Shown here: positions 30,327 to 42,128 of the stretch, one piece after another
Numbering within the stretch: position 1 is the first letter of the stretch
Layout of the letters: each line of letters begins with the position of its first letter
Assembly: GCF_006494375.1 (NCBI RefSeq)
Contig: NZ_VHIZ01000052.1
Coordinates: 248,001-312,000 of the forward strand
Direction of reading: 5' to 3'
DNA from: Pantoea anthophila
Lineage (GTDB): Bacteria > Pseudomonadota > Gammaproteobacteria > Enterobacterales > Enterobacteriaceae
Length of the DNA stretch: 64,000 bases
Position numbers and translations under genes: made by a program
Notes under the pieces: model-generated
The model's database searches: none
The model's input: only the letters and a program-made list of their open reading frames with translations
What the model was told of the DNA's origin: nothing

Positions 30327-30496
30327 GCCACCTTCCTGACTGATTACTTCGCTCGCAACTCCCTTAGCAGTCAATGGCTTGGGAGGCGGGCAACTATATA
30401 GACCCACGAAATAAGATACAACCCCTTTTCTGGAAACCTTGAGGCAGCTAGTGGTAGCATAACACGAACTTATTCTGCCAACGACGATGAAAACTT

Positions 30497-31075
30497 ATGT
30501 CCTTACAGAACGCAACCCCCGATTACAACGCGCTTGCGGCGGTGCTCTCACAGCAGGGTGTTGGAATGACGCCCGCAGAAATGCACGGCCTGCTGAGTGG
30601 GATCCTCTGCGGCGGTAACCAGGACACCAGCTGGAAGACGCTGGTCCACGATCTGGCTAACGAAGGCATGGCGTTTTCTCACTCTCTCGCAGTGCCACTG
30701 ACAGAACTGCACGCGCACACGGCGACCACGCTGGAAGATGAAGGCTTTCTGTTTCAGCTGCTGCTGCCCGCTGATGATGACATCACCGTCTTTGACCGTG
30801 CCGATGCGCTGGCGGGCTGGGTGAACCATTTTCTGCTCGGCCTGGGCGTAACACAGCCTAAACTGGATAAGGTCACCGGGGAAACCGGCGAAGCCATTGA
30901 TGACCTGCGCACCATCGCTCAGCTCGGTTATGAAGAGGATGAAGACCAGGAGGAGCTGGAGCAGTCGCTGGAAGAGGTGATTGAGTATGTGCGCGTGGCA
31001 GCCCTGCTGTGTCATGACACCTTTACCCGCCCACAGCCCACTGCGCCAGAAGTGCAAAAGCCGACGCTGCATTAA
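30497..31075 (+). CDS. ygfB: UPF0149 family protein YgfB
   Basis: 192 residues, all-helical acidic protein. Near-identical to E. coli YgfB in [38 protein letters not shown] and the acidic run [12 protein letters not shown]. Function is not settled in enterics; in Pseudomonas the homologue interferes with anti-termination of a beta-lactam-linked gene. It heads ygfB-pepP-ubiH-ubiI with 54 bases to pepP, the same cluster as in E. coli. Confidence 0.95.
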   Translation: MSLQNATPDYNALAAVLSQQGVGMTPAEMHGLLSGILCGGNQDTSWKTLVHDLANEGMAFSHSLAVPLTELHAHTATTLEDEGFLFQLLLPADDDITVFDRADALAGWVNHFLLGLGVTQPKLDKVTGETGEAIDDLRTIAQLGYEEDEDQEELEQSLEEVIEYVRVAALLCHDTFTRPQPTAPEVQKPTLH

Positions 31076-31129
31076 GTCAGGCATTTCAGGTCAACGAGTT
31101 TAACCGGTCAGTTTACAGGGAGTGCAGAG

Positions 31130-32452
31130 ATGATTTCACTGGAACGATTCCTGCAGCGCCGTCAGGCGCTGTTAGCGAAGATGGCGCCAGGCAGCGCCGC
31201 GTTAATTTTTGCTGCGCCTGAAGTGACGCGCAGTAATGACACCGAGTATCCGTTTCGTCAGAGCAGCGATTTCAGCTATTTCACCGGTTTTAACGAGCCA
31301 CAGGCGCTGCTGGTCCTGATCAAAAGCGATGAGAATCACAACCACAGCGTGCTGTTTAACCGCGTGCGTGACCTCACGGCAGAGATCTGGTCTGGCCGTC
31401 GGCTGGGTCAGGAGGCGGCTCCCGCGAAACTGGGCGTGGATCGCGCCTTGCCCTGGGACGACATTGGCGAACAGCTGCACCTGCTGCTCAACGGCCTGGA
31501 TGTGATCTACCACGCACAGGGTGACTACAGCCATGCCGATGCCCTGGTGTTCAGCGCTCTGGAAAAACTGCGTCGTGGGTTCCGCCAGAACCTCAGCGCG
31601 CCTGCCACCCTGACCGACTGGCGTCCCTGGGTGCATGAGATGCGCCTGTTCAAGGATGCGGATGAAATCGAGCTGATGCGCCGCGCCGGGAAGATCAGTG
31701 CCCTGGCCCATACCCGTGCCATGCTGGCCTGCCAGCCAGGCATGTTTGAGTATCAGCTGGAGGGAGAGATTCATCACGAATTTGCCCGTCATGGCGCGCG
31801 CTTCCCGGCCTACAACACCATTGTCGGTGCCGGAGAAAACGGCTGCATTCTGCACTACACCGAAAATGAAAGTGAAATGCGTGACGGCGATCTGGTGCTG
31901 ATCGATGCCGGCTGCGAGTTCCACGGCTATGCCGGGGATATCACCCGCACCTTCCCGGTTAACGGCAAATTCAGCCCGGCGCAGCGCGCGATTTATGACA
32001 TCGTTCTGGCTTCACTGAACCGGGCGCTGGAGATGTTCCGGCCTGGCATCAGCATTCGCGAAGTCAACGATGAAGTCGTACGCATTATGATCACCGGTCT
32101 GGTTGAGCTGGGCATTCTCGACGGTGACGTCGATACGCTGATTGCCGAAGAGGCGCATCGTCAGTTCTACATGCATGGTCTGGGCCACTGGCTGGGGCTG
32201 GATGTTCACGATGTTGGCCACTACGGCACGCCGAGCCGCGACCGGATACTGGAACCGGGCATGGTGTTAACGGTTGAACCGGGCCTCTACATCGCGCCGG
32301 ATGCGGATGTTCCTGTGGCGTATCGCGGCATCGGTATCCGTATCGAAGATGACATTGTGATCACCGAAGAGGGCATTGAAAATCTCACCGACAGCGTCGT
32401 GAAAGAGGCCGATGAGATTGAGGCGCTGATGGCGGCGGCTAAACAGGCATGA
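31130..32452 (+). CDS. pepP: Xaa-Pro aminopeptidase P
   Basis: 440 residues (E. coli 441). Removes N-terminal residues that precede proline. The pita-bread metal ligands are visible: VLIDAGCEFHGYAGDITRTF (two Asp), HGLGHWLGLDVHDVG (His), LTVEPGLYI and IGIRIEDDIVIT (two Glu). The N-terminal tetramerisation domain begins MISLERFLQRRQALLAKM. Its stop overlaps the ubiH start (ATGA), so the two are translationally coupled. Confidence 0.97.
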   Translation: MISLERFLQRRQALLAKMAPGSAALIFAAPEVTRSNDTEYPFRQSSDFSYFTGFNEPQALLVLIKSDENHNHSVLFNRVRDLTAEIWSGRRLGQEAAPAKLGVDRALPWDDIGEQLHLLLNGLDVIYHAQGDYSHADALVFSALEKLRRGFRQNLSAPATLTDWRPWVHEMRLFKDADEIELMRRAGKISALAHTRAMLACQPGMFEYQLEGEIHHEFARHGARFPAYNTIVGAGENGCILHYTENESEMRDGDLVLIDAGCEFHGYAGDITRTFPVNGKFSPAQRAIYDIVLASLNRALEMFRPGISIREVNDEVVRIMITGLVELGILDGDVDTLIAEEAHRQFYMHGLGHWLGLDVHDVGHYGTPSRDRILEPGMVLTVEPGLYIAPDADVPVAYRGIGIRIEDDIVITEEGIENLTDSVVKEADEIEALMAAAKQA

Positions 32453-33627
32453 CGATTCTGATTGCCGGTGGCGGCATGACCGGGGCGACGCTGGCGCTGG
32501 CGATCTCCCATCTCACTCAGGGCAAACTGCCGGTGACGCTAATCGAGCGCAGCGAGCCTGCCAGCCGGGCGCACCCCGGCTTTGATGGCCGGGCGATTGC
32601 GCTCTCAGCCGGTACCTGCCAGCAGCTGGCGGCGATTAACCTCTGGCAGCGCATCGCCAGCTGTGCCACGCCGATTACTGATATCCATGTCTCCGACCGC
32701 GGCCACGCAGGCTTTGTCTCGATGGCGGCGGCTGACTATGAGATTCCGGCGCTGGGGCAGGTTGTCGAACTGTTTGACGTCGGTCAGCGACTGTTTGCTG
32801 AACTGAAAAAAGCGCCGGGCGTGACGTTGCGCTGTCCGGCTCGCGTGACCCAGGCAACCCGCAGCGAAGAGCAGGTTGAGGTGACGCTGGACAACGGCGA
32901 GCAACTCAGCGGAAAAGTGCTGGTGGCGGCAGATGGTACACGCTCTGCACTGGCGGCATCCTGTGGCATCCAGTGGCAGACTGAGGCGTATCAGCAGCTG
33001 GCGGTTATCGCCAACGTTTCCACCGCGCTGCCTCATCAGGGCCGGGCGTTTGAACGTTTCACCGAGCATGGCCCGCTGGCGCTGTTGCCGATGTCCGGGA
33101 ACCGTCTGTCGCTGGTCTGGTGCCATCCGGCGTCACAGCGCGAAAAAATAGTACAGTGGAGTGATGCTGAATTCCTCAGCGAGTTGCAGCGCGCCTTTGG
33201 CTGGCGGCTGGGGAAATTCACCCACACCGGTCAGCGCGAATGCTACCCGCTGGCGCTGCACCAGGCGGTGCAGACGGTAACGCATCGCGTGGCGGTGGTA
33301 GGCAATGCGGCACAGACGCTGCATCCGATTGCCGGGCAGGGCTTTAACCTGGGCCTGCGTGGCGTGATGTCGCTGGCGGAAACGCTGGCCGCTGCCCATC
33401 GGCAACAGCAGGACCCCGGCAGCTATGCGGTTCTGAATCACTATCAGCAACGCCGGCAGTCCGACCGTGCCGCCACCATTGGCATCACAGACGGGCTGGT
33501 TCGCGTCTTTGCCAATCGTTACGCCCCGCTGGTGGCAGGACGTAACCTGGGCCTGCTGGCGATGGACCATCTGCCGTGGCTACGAAATCAACTGGCTGAG
33601 CGCACGCTTGGCTGGGTTAAGCGTTAA
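32449..33627 (+). CDS. ubiH: 2-octaprenyl-6-methoxyphenol hydroxylase
   Basis: 392 residues (also called 6-methoxyphenyl ring C1 hydroxylase). FAD-dependent aromatic hydroxylase in ubiquinone synthesis. It has the dinucleotide motif MTILIAGGGMTGATLALAIS, the mid-domain VLVAADGTRSALA and the UbiH-family C-terminal signature GNAAQTLHPIAGQGFNLGLR. Start overlaps the pepP stop by four bases; ubiI follows 13 bases downstream. Confidence 0.96.
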   Translation: MTILIAGGGMTGATLALAISHLTQGKLPVTLIERSEPASRAHPGFDGRAIALSAGTCQQLAAINLWQRIASCATPITDIHVSDRGHAGFVSMAAADYEIPALGQVVELFDVGQRLFAELKKAPGVTLRCPARVTQATRSEEQVEVTLDNGEQLSGKVLVAADGTRSALAASCGIQWQTEAYQQLAVIANVSTALPHQGRAFERFTEHGPLALLPMSGNRLSLVWCHPASQREKIVQWSDAEFLSELQRAFGWRLGKFTHTGQRECYPLALHQAVQTVTHRVAVVGNAAQTLHPIAGQGFNLGLRGVMSLAETLAAAHRQQQDPGSYAVLNHYQQRRQSDRAATIGITDGLVRVFANRYAPLVAGRNLGLLAMDHLPWLRNQLAERTLGWVKR

Positions 33628-33640
33628 TAAAGAGGCTCAG

Positions 33641-34843
33641 ATGCAAACTTTTGATGTGGTGATTGCCGGTGGCGGAATGGTGGGGCTGGCTGTCGCCTGC
33701 GGCTTGCAGGGCAGTGGACTGCGCATCGCCGTACTGGAAAAATCGCCGGAGCCGCCCCTGGCGCTGAGCGCGTCACCCTCCGTCCGTGTTTCGGCAATTA
33801 ATGCCGCCAGTGAGCGTCTGCTGCAGAAGCTGGATGTCTGGTCGACAATCCTTTCCCTGCGCGCCAGCCCCTATCACGGTATGGAAGTGTGGGAGAAGGA
33901 CAGTTTTGGAGCCATCGCGTTTGATGATGAGCAGCAGGGCCTGTCGCATCTTGGCCACATCATCGAAAATCCGGTGATCCAGAGCGCGCTCTGGCAACGC
34001 GCCAGCACCTGCAGTGACGTCACGCTGATGGCGCCTTCGCAGTTGCAGCAGGTGGCATTTGGTGACAACGAAGCCTTTATCACGCTGCAGGATGGCAGCA
34101 TGCTAAGCGCGCGCTTAATGATTGCTGCTGATGGCGCAAACTCCTGGCTGCGCAACAAAGCGGATATTCCACTGACCTTCTGGGATTACGACCACCACGC
34201 GTTGGTGGCTAACGTTCGCACCGAACAACCTCATGACGCGGTGGCGCGTCAGGTGTTCCACGGCGACGGCATACTGGCGTTCCTGCCGATGCAGGACCCA
34301 CACCTCAGCTCTATCGTCTGGTCGCTGTCGCCTCAGGAAGCCAGCCGCCTGGAAACCATGCCGGACGCGCTGTTCAACCAGCAGCTCTCCGTGGCGTTTG
34401 ATATGCGCCTCGGCCTCTGCCAGCTGGAAAGCGAGCGCAAAACGTTTCCGCTGGTGGCGCGCTACGCCCGCAACTTCGCGGCGCACCGTCTGGCGCTGGT
34501 CGGGGATGCGGCTCACACCATCCATCCGCTGGCAGGACAGGGGGTTAACCTGGGCTTCATGGACGCCGCAGAGCTGATCGGTGAGATCCGGCGTCTCCAT
34601 CAGCAGGGCAAAGATATCGGTCAGCACCTCTATCTGCGCCGCTATGAGCGCAGCCGTAAACACAGCGCCGCCATGATGCTGGCGGGCATGCAGGGCTTCC
34701 GCGAAATGTTTGCGGGCAACAACCCGGCGAAAAAACTGCTGCGTGATGTCGGTCTGAAGCTGGCGGACCGTTTACCGGGCGTCAAACCGATGATGCTGAA
34801 ACAGGCGATGGGCCTGACCGATTTGCCCGCCTGGCTTCGCTGA
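33641..34843 (+). CDS. ubiI: 2-octaprenylphenol hydroxylase (C5)
   Basis: 400 residues from ATG 33641 after AGAGGCTC. UbiI (VisC) introduces the first ring hydroxyl at C5 in aerobic ubiquinone synthesis. FAD motifs: VVIAGGGMVGLAVACGLQGS, MIAADGANSWLRNKADIP, and VGDAAHTIHPLAGQGVNLGF. It is a paralogue of the gene just upstream. The cluster ends at a terminator 16 bases beyond the stop. Confidence 0.96.
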   Translation: MQTFDVVIAGGGMVGLAVACGLQGSGLRIAVLEKSPEPPLALSASPSVRVSAINAASERLLQKLDVWSTILSLRASPYHGMEVWEKDSFGAIAFDDEQQGLSHLGHIIENPVIQSALWQRASTCSDVTLMAPSQLQQVAFGDNEAFITLQDGSMLSARLMIAADGANSWLRNKADIPLTFWDYDHHALVANVRTEQPHDAVARQVFHGDGILAFLPMQDPHLSSIVWSLSPQEASRLETMPDALFNQQLSVAFDMRLGLCQLESERKTFPLVARYARNFAAHRLALVGDAAHTIHPLAGQGVNLGFMDAAELIGEIRRLHQQGKDIGQHLYLRRYERSRKHSAAMMLAGMQGFREMFAGNNPAKKLLRDVGLKLADRLPGVKPMMLKQAMGLTDLPAWLR

Positions 34844-34858
34844 ATCTGCCGCTCTGCT

Positions 34859-34884
34859 AAGCCAGCTTCTGCTGGCTTTTTTTA
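34859..34884 (+). terminator. ubiI terminator
   Basis: Stem AAGCCAGC / GCTGGCTT with a TTCT loop and T7. Confidence 0.93.
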
Positions 34885-35275
34885 TCTCTCAAACCCCTCT
34901 GCACCACAAAAAGGCAACGCTGCACCAGCAGGGTTCCTCGTTTGATTTATTCTAATTTTGCGTGAGATTTCGCATTACTTTTTTTTATCCGGAAGCGCGC
35001 TGAAGGCGGGATCTTTTTAACAACCCGGACGTCGTGCCGCATAAATTTGCTGCGTATATTTAAATAGCCTGCATTTATTGCGCGATTAATCACAAAAATG
35101 CAGTTTATTATCCTGTTGCCTCCAATTCCTGGTTAGTCTGTGCCTCTGCTTTCGACCCCGATTTGCTTATGGTTAATCGCCAGATTCGGTGGTAACGTCA
35201 GCCTCAGGAGAACGTTTGCGTCGGCACAGTATGACGGCGCGCTTTTGTACTCATTCGCTTCTGCACAGGATGGTT
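34885..35275 (+). promoter_or_regulatory. gcv control region with PurR operator
   Basis: About 390 bases without a gene. At 35206-35221, AGGAGAACGTTTGCGT is the reverse of ACGCAAACGTTCTCCT, one base from the PurR consensus. E. coli gcvTHP is also repressed by PurR at a promoter-proximal site. A CTAAT pentamer (34952-34956), the core described for GcvA binding, and long AT-rich tracts suited to Lrp lie further upstream. Exact -10/-35 elements are not clear to me. Confidence 0.7.
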
Positions 35276-36373
35276 ATGACTCAGCAAACACCTCTGTTTG
35301 AACAGCATCAGGCCTGCGGTGCCCGCATGGTGGACTTTCATGGCTGGATGATGCCTTTGCACTACGGCTCCCAGATGGATGAACATCATGTCGTGCGCAG
35401 TGACGCCGGCATGTTTGATGTCTCCCACATGACCATTGTCGATCTGACCGGTCCCCGTACCCGCGAGTTTCTGCGCTACCTGCTGGCGAACGATGTGGCA
35501 AAACTGACCCAGCCCGGCAAGGCGCTCTACACCGGGATGCTCAATGCCTCGGGTGGCGTCATTGACGATTTAATTGTTTACTTTATGAGCGAGACGTTCT
35601 TCCGGCTGGTCGTGAACTCCGCGACCCGTGAGAAAGATCTCGCCTGGATAGCGCAGCACGCGCAGAACTACGGCATTACGCTGACCGAACGCGATGATCT
35701 GGCGCTGATTGCCGTGCAGGGTCCACAGGCACAGCAGAAAGCGCAGACGCTGTTCAGCGAAGAGCAGCGTCAGGCCGTCGCAGGCATGAAGCCCTTTTTC
35801 GGCGTACAGGCGGGCGATCTGTTTATCGCTACAACGGGTTACACCGGTGAAGCGGGATATGAGATTGCGCTGCCCGCAGGCGAGGCGGCGGGGTTCTGGC
35901 AGCGCCTGCTGGCTGCAGGGGTGAAACCGGCCGGACTGGGCGCGCGCGACACCCTGCGTCTGGAAGCGGGGATGAACCTCTATGGTCAGGAGATGGATGA
36001 AGGTGTCTCACCGCTGGCCGCCAATATGGGCTGGACCGTCTGCTGGGAGCCAGCAGACCGCGATTTCATCGGCCGGGAAGCCCTGGAGCTACAGCGTGAA
36101 CGCGGAACGGAAAAGCTGGTGGGACTGATCATGACGGAAAAAGGGGTGCTGCGTCACGGGCAGCCGGTGCGTTTCACGGATGAGCAGGGCCAGCAGCAGG
36201 AAGGGATCATTACCAGCGGTTCTTTCTCACCGACCCTGGGTTGCAGCATCGCCCTGGCGCGCGTCCCCGCTTCCGTCGGCAGCGCCGCCATCGTCGAGAT
36301 CCGTAACCGCCAGATGCCGGTACAGGTCACCCGTCCCATTTTTGTCCGCGCCGGTAAGCCGGTCGCTCAGTAA
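35276..36373 (+). CDS. gcvT: Glycine cleavage system T protein (aminomethyltransferase)
   Basis: 365 residues from ATG 35276 ([20 protein letters not shown]), preceded by AGGA at five bases; the frame is open upstream but homologues start here. Releases ammonia and moves the methylene group from the lipoyl arm of GcvH to tetrahydrofolate. Conserved: [28 protein letters not shown] with the catalytic Asp, [14 protein letters not shown] and [18 protein letters not shown]. First gene of gcvTHP. Confidence 0.97.
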   Translation: MTQQTPLFEQHQACGARMVDFHGWMMPLHYGSQMDEHHVVRSDAGMFDVSHMTIVDLTGPRTREFLRYLLANDVAKLTQPGKALYTGMLNASGGVIDDLIVYFMSETFFRLVVNSATREKDLAWIAQHAQNYGITLTERDDLALIAVQGPQAQQKAQTLFSEEQRQAVAGMKPFFGVQAGDLFIATTGYTGEAGYEIALPAGEAAGFWQRLLAAGVKPAGLGARDTLRLEAGMNLYGQEMDEGVSPLAANMGWTVCWEPADRDFIGREALELQRERGTEKLVGLIMTEKGVLRHGQPVRFTDEQGQQQEGIITSGSFSPTLGCSIALARVPASVGSAAIVEIRNRQMPVQVTRPIFVRAGKPVAQ

Positions 36374-36396
36374 ATTTTATTCAGGAGAAATGGCCA

Positions 36397-36783
36397 ATGA
36401 GCAATGTGCCGAATACGTTGAAATACCGCGACAGCCACGAATGGGTGCGCAAAGAAGAGGATGGCAGCTACACCGTGGGCATTACCGAACATGCGCAGGA
36501 GCTACTGGGCGACATGGTGTTTGTCGATTTGCCGGAAGTGGGCGCGACGTTCGCAGCCGGTGAAGAGTGTGCGGTAGCGGAATCCGTTAAAGCGGCTTCA
36601 GATATTTATGCGCCCCTCAGCGGTGAAATTGTGGCGGTCAACGACGCGCTGACCGACTCACCGGAGCAGGTTAACAGCGAGCCTTATGCAGGCGGCTGGT
36701 TATTCAAAATGAAAGCCAGCGACGCGTCCGAACTTGACTCGCTGCTGGATGCGGATGCCTATAAAGCCTCCATCGACGAGTAA
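36397..36783 (+). CDS. gcvH: Glycine cleavage system H protein
   Basis: 128 residues (E. coli 129). Lipoyl carrier that shuttles the aminomethyl group among GcvP, GcvT and Lpd. The lipoylated lysine is Lys65 in [20 protein letters not shown]. Flanking sequences HEWVRKE and [17 protein letters not shown] are typical. 23 bases after gcvT; AGGAG precedes the start. Confidence 0.98.
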   Translation: MSNVPNTLKYRDSHEWVRKEEDGSYTVGITEHAQELLGDMVFVDLPEVGATFAAGEECAVAESVKAASDIYAPLSGEIVAVNDALTDSPEQVNSEPYAGGWLFKMKASDASELDSLLDADAYKASIDE

Positions 36784-36790
36784 TCGTCAG

Positions 36791-36811
36791 GCGGCCTCCT
36801 GCAGAGGCCGC
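36791..36811 (+). repeat. Hairpin between gcvH and gcvP
   Basis: GCGGCCTC / GAGGCCGC with a five-base loop; no T-run. It may lower distal expression or protect the gcvTH end of the mRNA, so that gcvP is made in a different amount. Confidence 0.5.
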
Positions 36812-36862
36812 TGACTTCTGTTTGATCCCCGGTTCCCCAGCCCGATTCAGGATTTACTGCTA

Positions 36863-39736
36863 ATGACTCAGACTCTCAGCCAGCTTGAACACAACGGTGC
36901 CTTTATTGAGCGCCATATCGGTCCTTCACCTGAGCAGCAGGCGCAGATGCTTGACGCGATTGGTGCCCGTTCGCTGGACGCGTTAATCGGCACCATTGTG
37001 CCTGCCGACATTCAACTGCCAGGCCCGCCTGCGGTAGGCGAAGCCGCCACTGAACAGCAGGCGCTGGCGGAACTGAAAGCCATCGCCAGCCAGAATCTGC
37101 GTTACAAATCCTGGATCGGCATGGGATACAGTGCGGTGATCACCCCGCCGGTGATCCTGCGTAACATGCTGGAGAATCCCGGCTGGTACACCGCTTACAC
37201 CCCTTATCAGCCTGAGGTGTCGCAGGGCCGTCTGGAAGCACTGCTGAACTTCCAGCAGCTGACGCTGGATCTCACCGGCATGGATATCGCCTCCGCCTCA
37301 CTGCTGGATGAAGCGACCGCCGCCGCCGAAGCGATGGCGATGGCAAAACGCGTCAGCAAGCTCAAAAACGCGAATAAATTTTTCATTGCCGATGATATTC
37401 ATCCGCAGACGCTGGATGTGGTGCGAACCCGTGCAGAAACGTTCGGCTTTGAACTGATTATCGATCGTGCAGAGAAAGCGCCTGAGCATGACGATCTGTT
37501 TGGCGTGCTGCTGCAACAGGTGGGCACCACCGGTGAAGCGCACGACTACCGCGCACTGATTGCCGCACTCAAAGCGCGCAAAGTGGTCGTCAGCGTGGCC
37601 GCCGACTTTATGTCGTTAGTCCTGCTGGAAGCGCCAGGTAAGCAGGGCGCGGACATCGTGTTTGGTTCGGCTCAGCGCTTCGGCGTGCCTATGGGTTACG
37701 GCGGGCCTCACGCGGCGTTCTTCGCCAGCCGTGACGAGCATAAACGCTCTATGCCGGGCCGCATCATTGGTGTCTCGCGCGATGCTGCAGGCAACACGGC
37801 GCTGCGCATGGCGATGCAGACCCGCGAGCAGCATATCCGCCGCGAAAAGGCCAACTCCAACATCTGTACTTCACAGGTGCTGCTGGCCAACATTGCCGGT
37901 CTCTACGCGGTGTTCCACGGCCCGGCCGGCCTTAAACGTATCGCCTCACGCATTCACCGCTTCACCACGATTCTGGCAGCCGGCCTGCAGCAGGGTGGCC
38001 TGACGCTGCGCCATCAGCACTGGTTCGACACGCTGACGGTTGAGGTGGCGGATAAAGCCGCCGTGCTGAACCGCGCCCTGAGCTTTGGCGTTAACCTGCG
38101 CAGCGATATTCACAACGCGGTCGGCATCACGCTGGATGAAACCACCTGCCGCGAAGATATTCTGACGCTGTTCGCTATTCTGCTGGGTGACGATCAGCGT
38201 CCGGGCCTGGACAAACTCGACAGCGAAGTCGCCAGCGAAGGCCACGCTATTCCAGCCGGCCTGCTGCGCCAGAGCGACATTCTGACTCATCCGGTCTTCA
38301 ACCGTCATCACAGCGAAACTGAGATGATGCGCTACATGCACAGCCTGGAGAAAAAAGATCTGGCGCTGAACCAGGCAATGATCCCGCTCGGCTCCTGCAC
38401 GATGAAGCTCAATGCCGCGGCGGAGATGATCCCGATCACCTGGCCGGAGTTTGCTGAGCTGCATCCTTTCTGCCCGGCTGAACAGGCCGCTGGTTATCTG
38501 CAGATGATCGGTCAGCTTTCACAGTGGCTGGTGCAACTCACCGGCTATGATGCGCTCTGTATGCAGCCCAACTCCGGGGCGCAGGGGGAGTACGCCGGAC
38601 TGCTGGCGATCCGCCGCTATCATGAAAGTCGCGGCGAGGGGGATCGCCATCTCTGCCTGATCCCCAGCTCGGCCCACGGCACTAACCCGGCCTCTGCTCA
38701 GATGGCGGGTATGGATGTGGTGGTGGTGGCCTGTGATAAACAGGGCAACATCGATCTGGGTGACCTGCGCGAAAAAGCCGCTCAGGCAGGTGATAAACTC
38801 TCCTGCATCATGGTGACTTATCCCTCTACCCATGGTGTCTATGAAGAGACCATCCGCGAAGTGTGCCAGATTGTTCATCAGTATGGCGGTCAGGTCTACC
38901 TGGATGGCGCAAACATGAATGCGCAGGTCGGCATCACCACGCCGGGATATATCGGCGCGGATGTGTCGCATCTCAATCTGCACAAAACCTTCTGCATTCC
39001 GCACGGCGGTGGCGGCCCGGGTATGGGACCGATTGGCGTCAAGGCGCATCTGGCTCCGTTTGTACCGGGTCACAGCGTGGTGCAGATCGACGGTGTGCTG
39101 ACGCAGCAGGGCGCGGTCTCCGCTGCACCGTTTGGCAGCGCCTCCATCCTGCCTATCAGCTGGATGTACATTCGTATGATGGGAGCCGAGGGGCTGAAAC
39201 AGGCCAGCTCGGTCGCTATCCTGAATGCTAACTACATCGCCAGCCGCCTGCAGTCCGCCTATCCGGTGCTCTATACCGGCCGCGACGGCCGCGTGGCGCA
39301 TGAATGTATTCTCGACATTCGTCCGCTGAAAGAGCAGACCGGCATCAGCGAGCTGGATATTGCCAAGCGCCTGATCGATTACGGCTTCCACGCGCCGACC
39401 ATGTCCTTCCCGGTCGCGGGCACCCTGATGGTGGAGCCAACCGAGTCGGAGAGCAAAATCGAACTGGATCGCTTTATTGATGCGATGCTGGCGATCCGCA
39501 TCGAGATTGACCGGGTGGCGGCCGGGGAATGGCCGCTGGACGACAATCCGCTGGTAAATGCACCGCACACCCAGCTGGAAATTGTCGGTGAGTGGTCTCA
39601 CCCTTACAGCCGTGAACTGGCGGTCTTCCCGGCGGGCAGCCACAACAAGTACTGGCCGACGGTGAAGCGTCTTGACGATGTCTTTGGCGACCGCAATCTG
39701 TTCTGCTCCTGCGTACCGATCAGCGACTATCAGTAA
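36863..39736 (+). CDS. gcvP: Glycine dehydrogenase (decarboxylating), P protein
   Basis: 957 residues, as in E. coli. PLP enzyme that decarboxylates glycine and passes the aminomethyl group to GcvH. N-terminal half starts [17 protein letters not shown]; the C-terminal half has [34 protein letters not shown], and the PLP lysine in [20 protein letters not shown]. Last gene of the operon, with a terminator directly after. Confidence 0.98.
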   Translation: MTQTLSQLEHNGAFIERHIGPSPEQQAQMLDAIGARSLDALIGTIVPADIQLPGPPAVGEAATEQQALAELKAIASQNLRYKSWIGMGYSAVITPPVILRNMLENPGWYTAYTPYQPEVSQGRLEALLNFQQLTLDLTGMDIASASLLDEATAAAEAMAMAKRVSKLKNANKFFIADDIHPQTLDVVRTRAETFGFELIIDRAEKAPEHDDLFGVLLQQVGTTGEAHDYRALIAALKARKVVVSVAADFMSLVLLEAPGKQGADIVFGSAQRFGVPMGYGGPHAAFFASRDEHKRSMPGRIIGVSRDAAGNTALRMAMQTREQHIRREKANSNICTSQVLLANIAGLYAVFHGPAGLKRIASRIHRFTTILAAGLQQGGLTLRHQHWFDTLTVEVADKAAVLNRALSFGVNLRSDIHNAVGITLDETTCREDILTLFAILLGDDQRPGLDKLDSEVASEGHAIPAGLLRQSDILTHPVFNRHHSETEMMRYMHSLEKKDLALNQAMIPLGSCTMKLNAAAEMIPITWPEFAELHPFCPAEQAAGYLQMIGQLSQWLVQLTGYDALCMQPNSGAQGEYAGLLAIRRYHESRGEGDRHLCLIPSSAHGTNPASAQMAGMDVVVVACDKQGNIDLGDLREKAAQAGDKLSCIMVTYPSTHGVYEETIREVCQIVHQYGGQVYLDGANMNAQVGITTPGYIGADVSHLNLHKTFCIPHGGGGPGMGPIGVKAHLAPFVPGHSVVQIDGVLTQQGAVSAAPFGSASILPISWMYIRMMGAEGLKQASSVAILNANYIASRLQSAYPVLYTGRDGRVAHECILDIRPLKEQTGISELDIAKRLIDYGFHAPTMSFPVAGTLMVEPTESESKIELDRFIDAMLAIRIEIDRVAAGEWPLDDNPLVNAPHTQLEIVGEWSHPYSRELAVFPAGSHNKYWPTVKRLDDVFGDRNLFCSCVPISDYQ

Positions 39737-39763
39737 ATCGCGGCGGCAGAATCTCATCCCCAG

Positions 39764-39786
39764 GGGCCGGTTTCCGGCCCTTTTTT
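39764..39786 (+). terminator. gcvP terminator
   Basis: Stem GGGCCGG / CCGGCCC with a TTT loop, then T6. It ends 13 bases ahead of the ygfF start, so its T-tract abuts the ygfF ribosome site. Confidence 0.9.
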
Positions 39787-39799
39787 ATGGAGAAACAGT

Positions 39800-40543
39800 A
39801 TGAAACTGGCACTGGTTACGGGAGGCAGCCGCGGCATCGGCCGGGCAACGTCGCGGCTGCTGGCCGCTCGCGGTTATCGGGTCGCGGTGAACTATCGCCA
39901 GCGCGAGGCAGAAGCGCAGGAGGTGGTCAGCCAAATCCGGCAGCAGGGCGGGGAAGCCTTTGCGATTCAGGCTGATATTGCGGATGAAGAGGCGGTGAAG
40001 GCGATGTTTGCGCAGCTCGATCAGCAGGCGGAACCGCTGGCGCTGCTGGTGAACAACGCCGGTATTCTGTTTCAGCAGTGCCGCACCGAACAGCTGGATG
40101 CGGCGCGTCTGCAAAAGGTGTTTGCCACCAATGTTATCGGCACCTTTCTCTGCTGCCGGGAGGCGGTTAAGCGGATGGGTACCCATCATGGCGGCCAGGG
40201 CGGGGCGATCGTGAACGTTTCATCGGCGGCGTCCCGCACTGGTGCACCGGGCGAATATGTCGATTACGCCGCCTCAAAAGGGGCGATGGATACCCTGACC
40301 AGAGGATTGTCGCTGGAAGTGGCGCAACAGGGCATCCGGGTAAACGGTGTCCGGCCGGGCTTCATCTATACAGAGATGCATGCCGACGGCGGCGAGCCGG
40401 GCAGAGTAGACCGGCTTGCCAGTGCGATTCCGATGGGACGAGGCGGAGAAGCGGAGGAGGTTGCGGAAGCGATCGTCTGGCTGGCCAGTGAAGCGGCCTC
40501 ATACGTGACCGGCAGCATCATTGACGCTGCCGGTGGGCGCTGA
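39800..40543 (+). CDS. ygfF: SDR-family oxidoreductase YgfF
   Basis: 247 residues. Short-chain dehydrogenase/reductase with TGGSRGIGRATSRLLAARGY (cofactor loop), NNAGILF, the catalytic Ser-Tyr-Lys in VNVSSAASRTGAPGEYVDYAASK, and the C-terminal ASYVTGSIIDAAGGR. The substrate is unknown; annotations as sugar or glucose dehydrogenase are by family only. In E. coli ygfF also lies between gcvP and bglA. Confidence 0.93.
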   Translation: MKLALVTGGSRGIGRATSRLLAARGYRVAVNYRQREAEAQEVVSQIRQQGGEAFAIQADIADEEAVKAMFAQLDQQAEPLALLVNNAGILFQQCRTEQLDAARLQKVFATNVIGTFLCCREAVKRMGTHHGGQGGAIVNVSSAASRTGAPGEYVDYAASKGAMDTLTRGLSLEVAQQGIRVNGVRPGFIYTEMHADGGEPGRVDRLASAIPMGRGGEAEEVAEAIVWLASEAASYVTGSIIDAAGGR

Positions 40544-40550
40544 GGCGTTT

Positions 40551-40566
40551 CGCCGCCGCGGCGGCG
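40551..40566. repeat. GC palindrome between ygfF and bglA
   Basis: CGCCGCCGCGGCGGCG is a perfect 16-bp palindrome in the 30-base gap between convergent stops. Without a loop or T-run it is a poor classic terminator, though it may slow polymerase on either strand. Confidence 0.6.
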
Positions 40567-40573
40567 GGGCGCG

Positions 40574-42016
<1,443 letters not shown>

Positions 42017-42128
42017 TCACTCCGTTCCGGATAAAGAAATTGCGATGAGTGTAGCAAGGCAATAATGAAAGTCACGATATAACATCGCGCGAAAAATGGC
42101 GTTTGTTACCTGTGAAAAACAGGCTGTT

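Noticed and set aside
38519-39757. 412-codon minus-strand frame opposite gcvP
   Set aside because: Shadow of gcvP codons; low-complexity Arg/His/Gln composition and no family signature.
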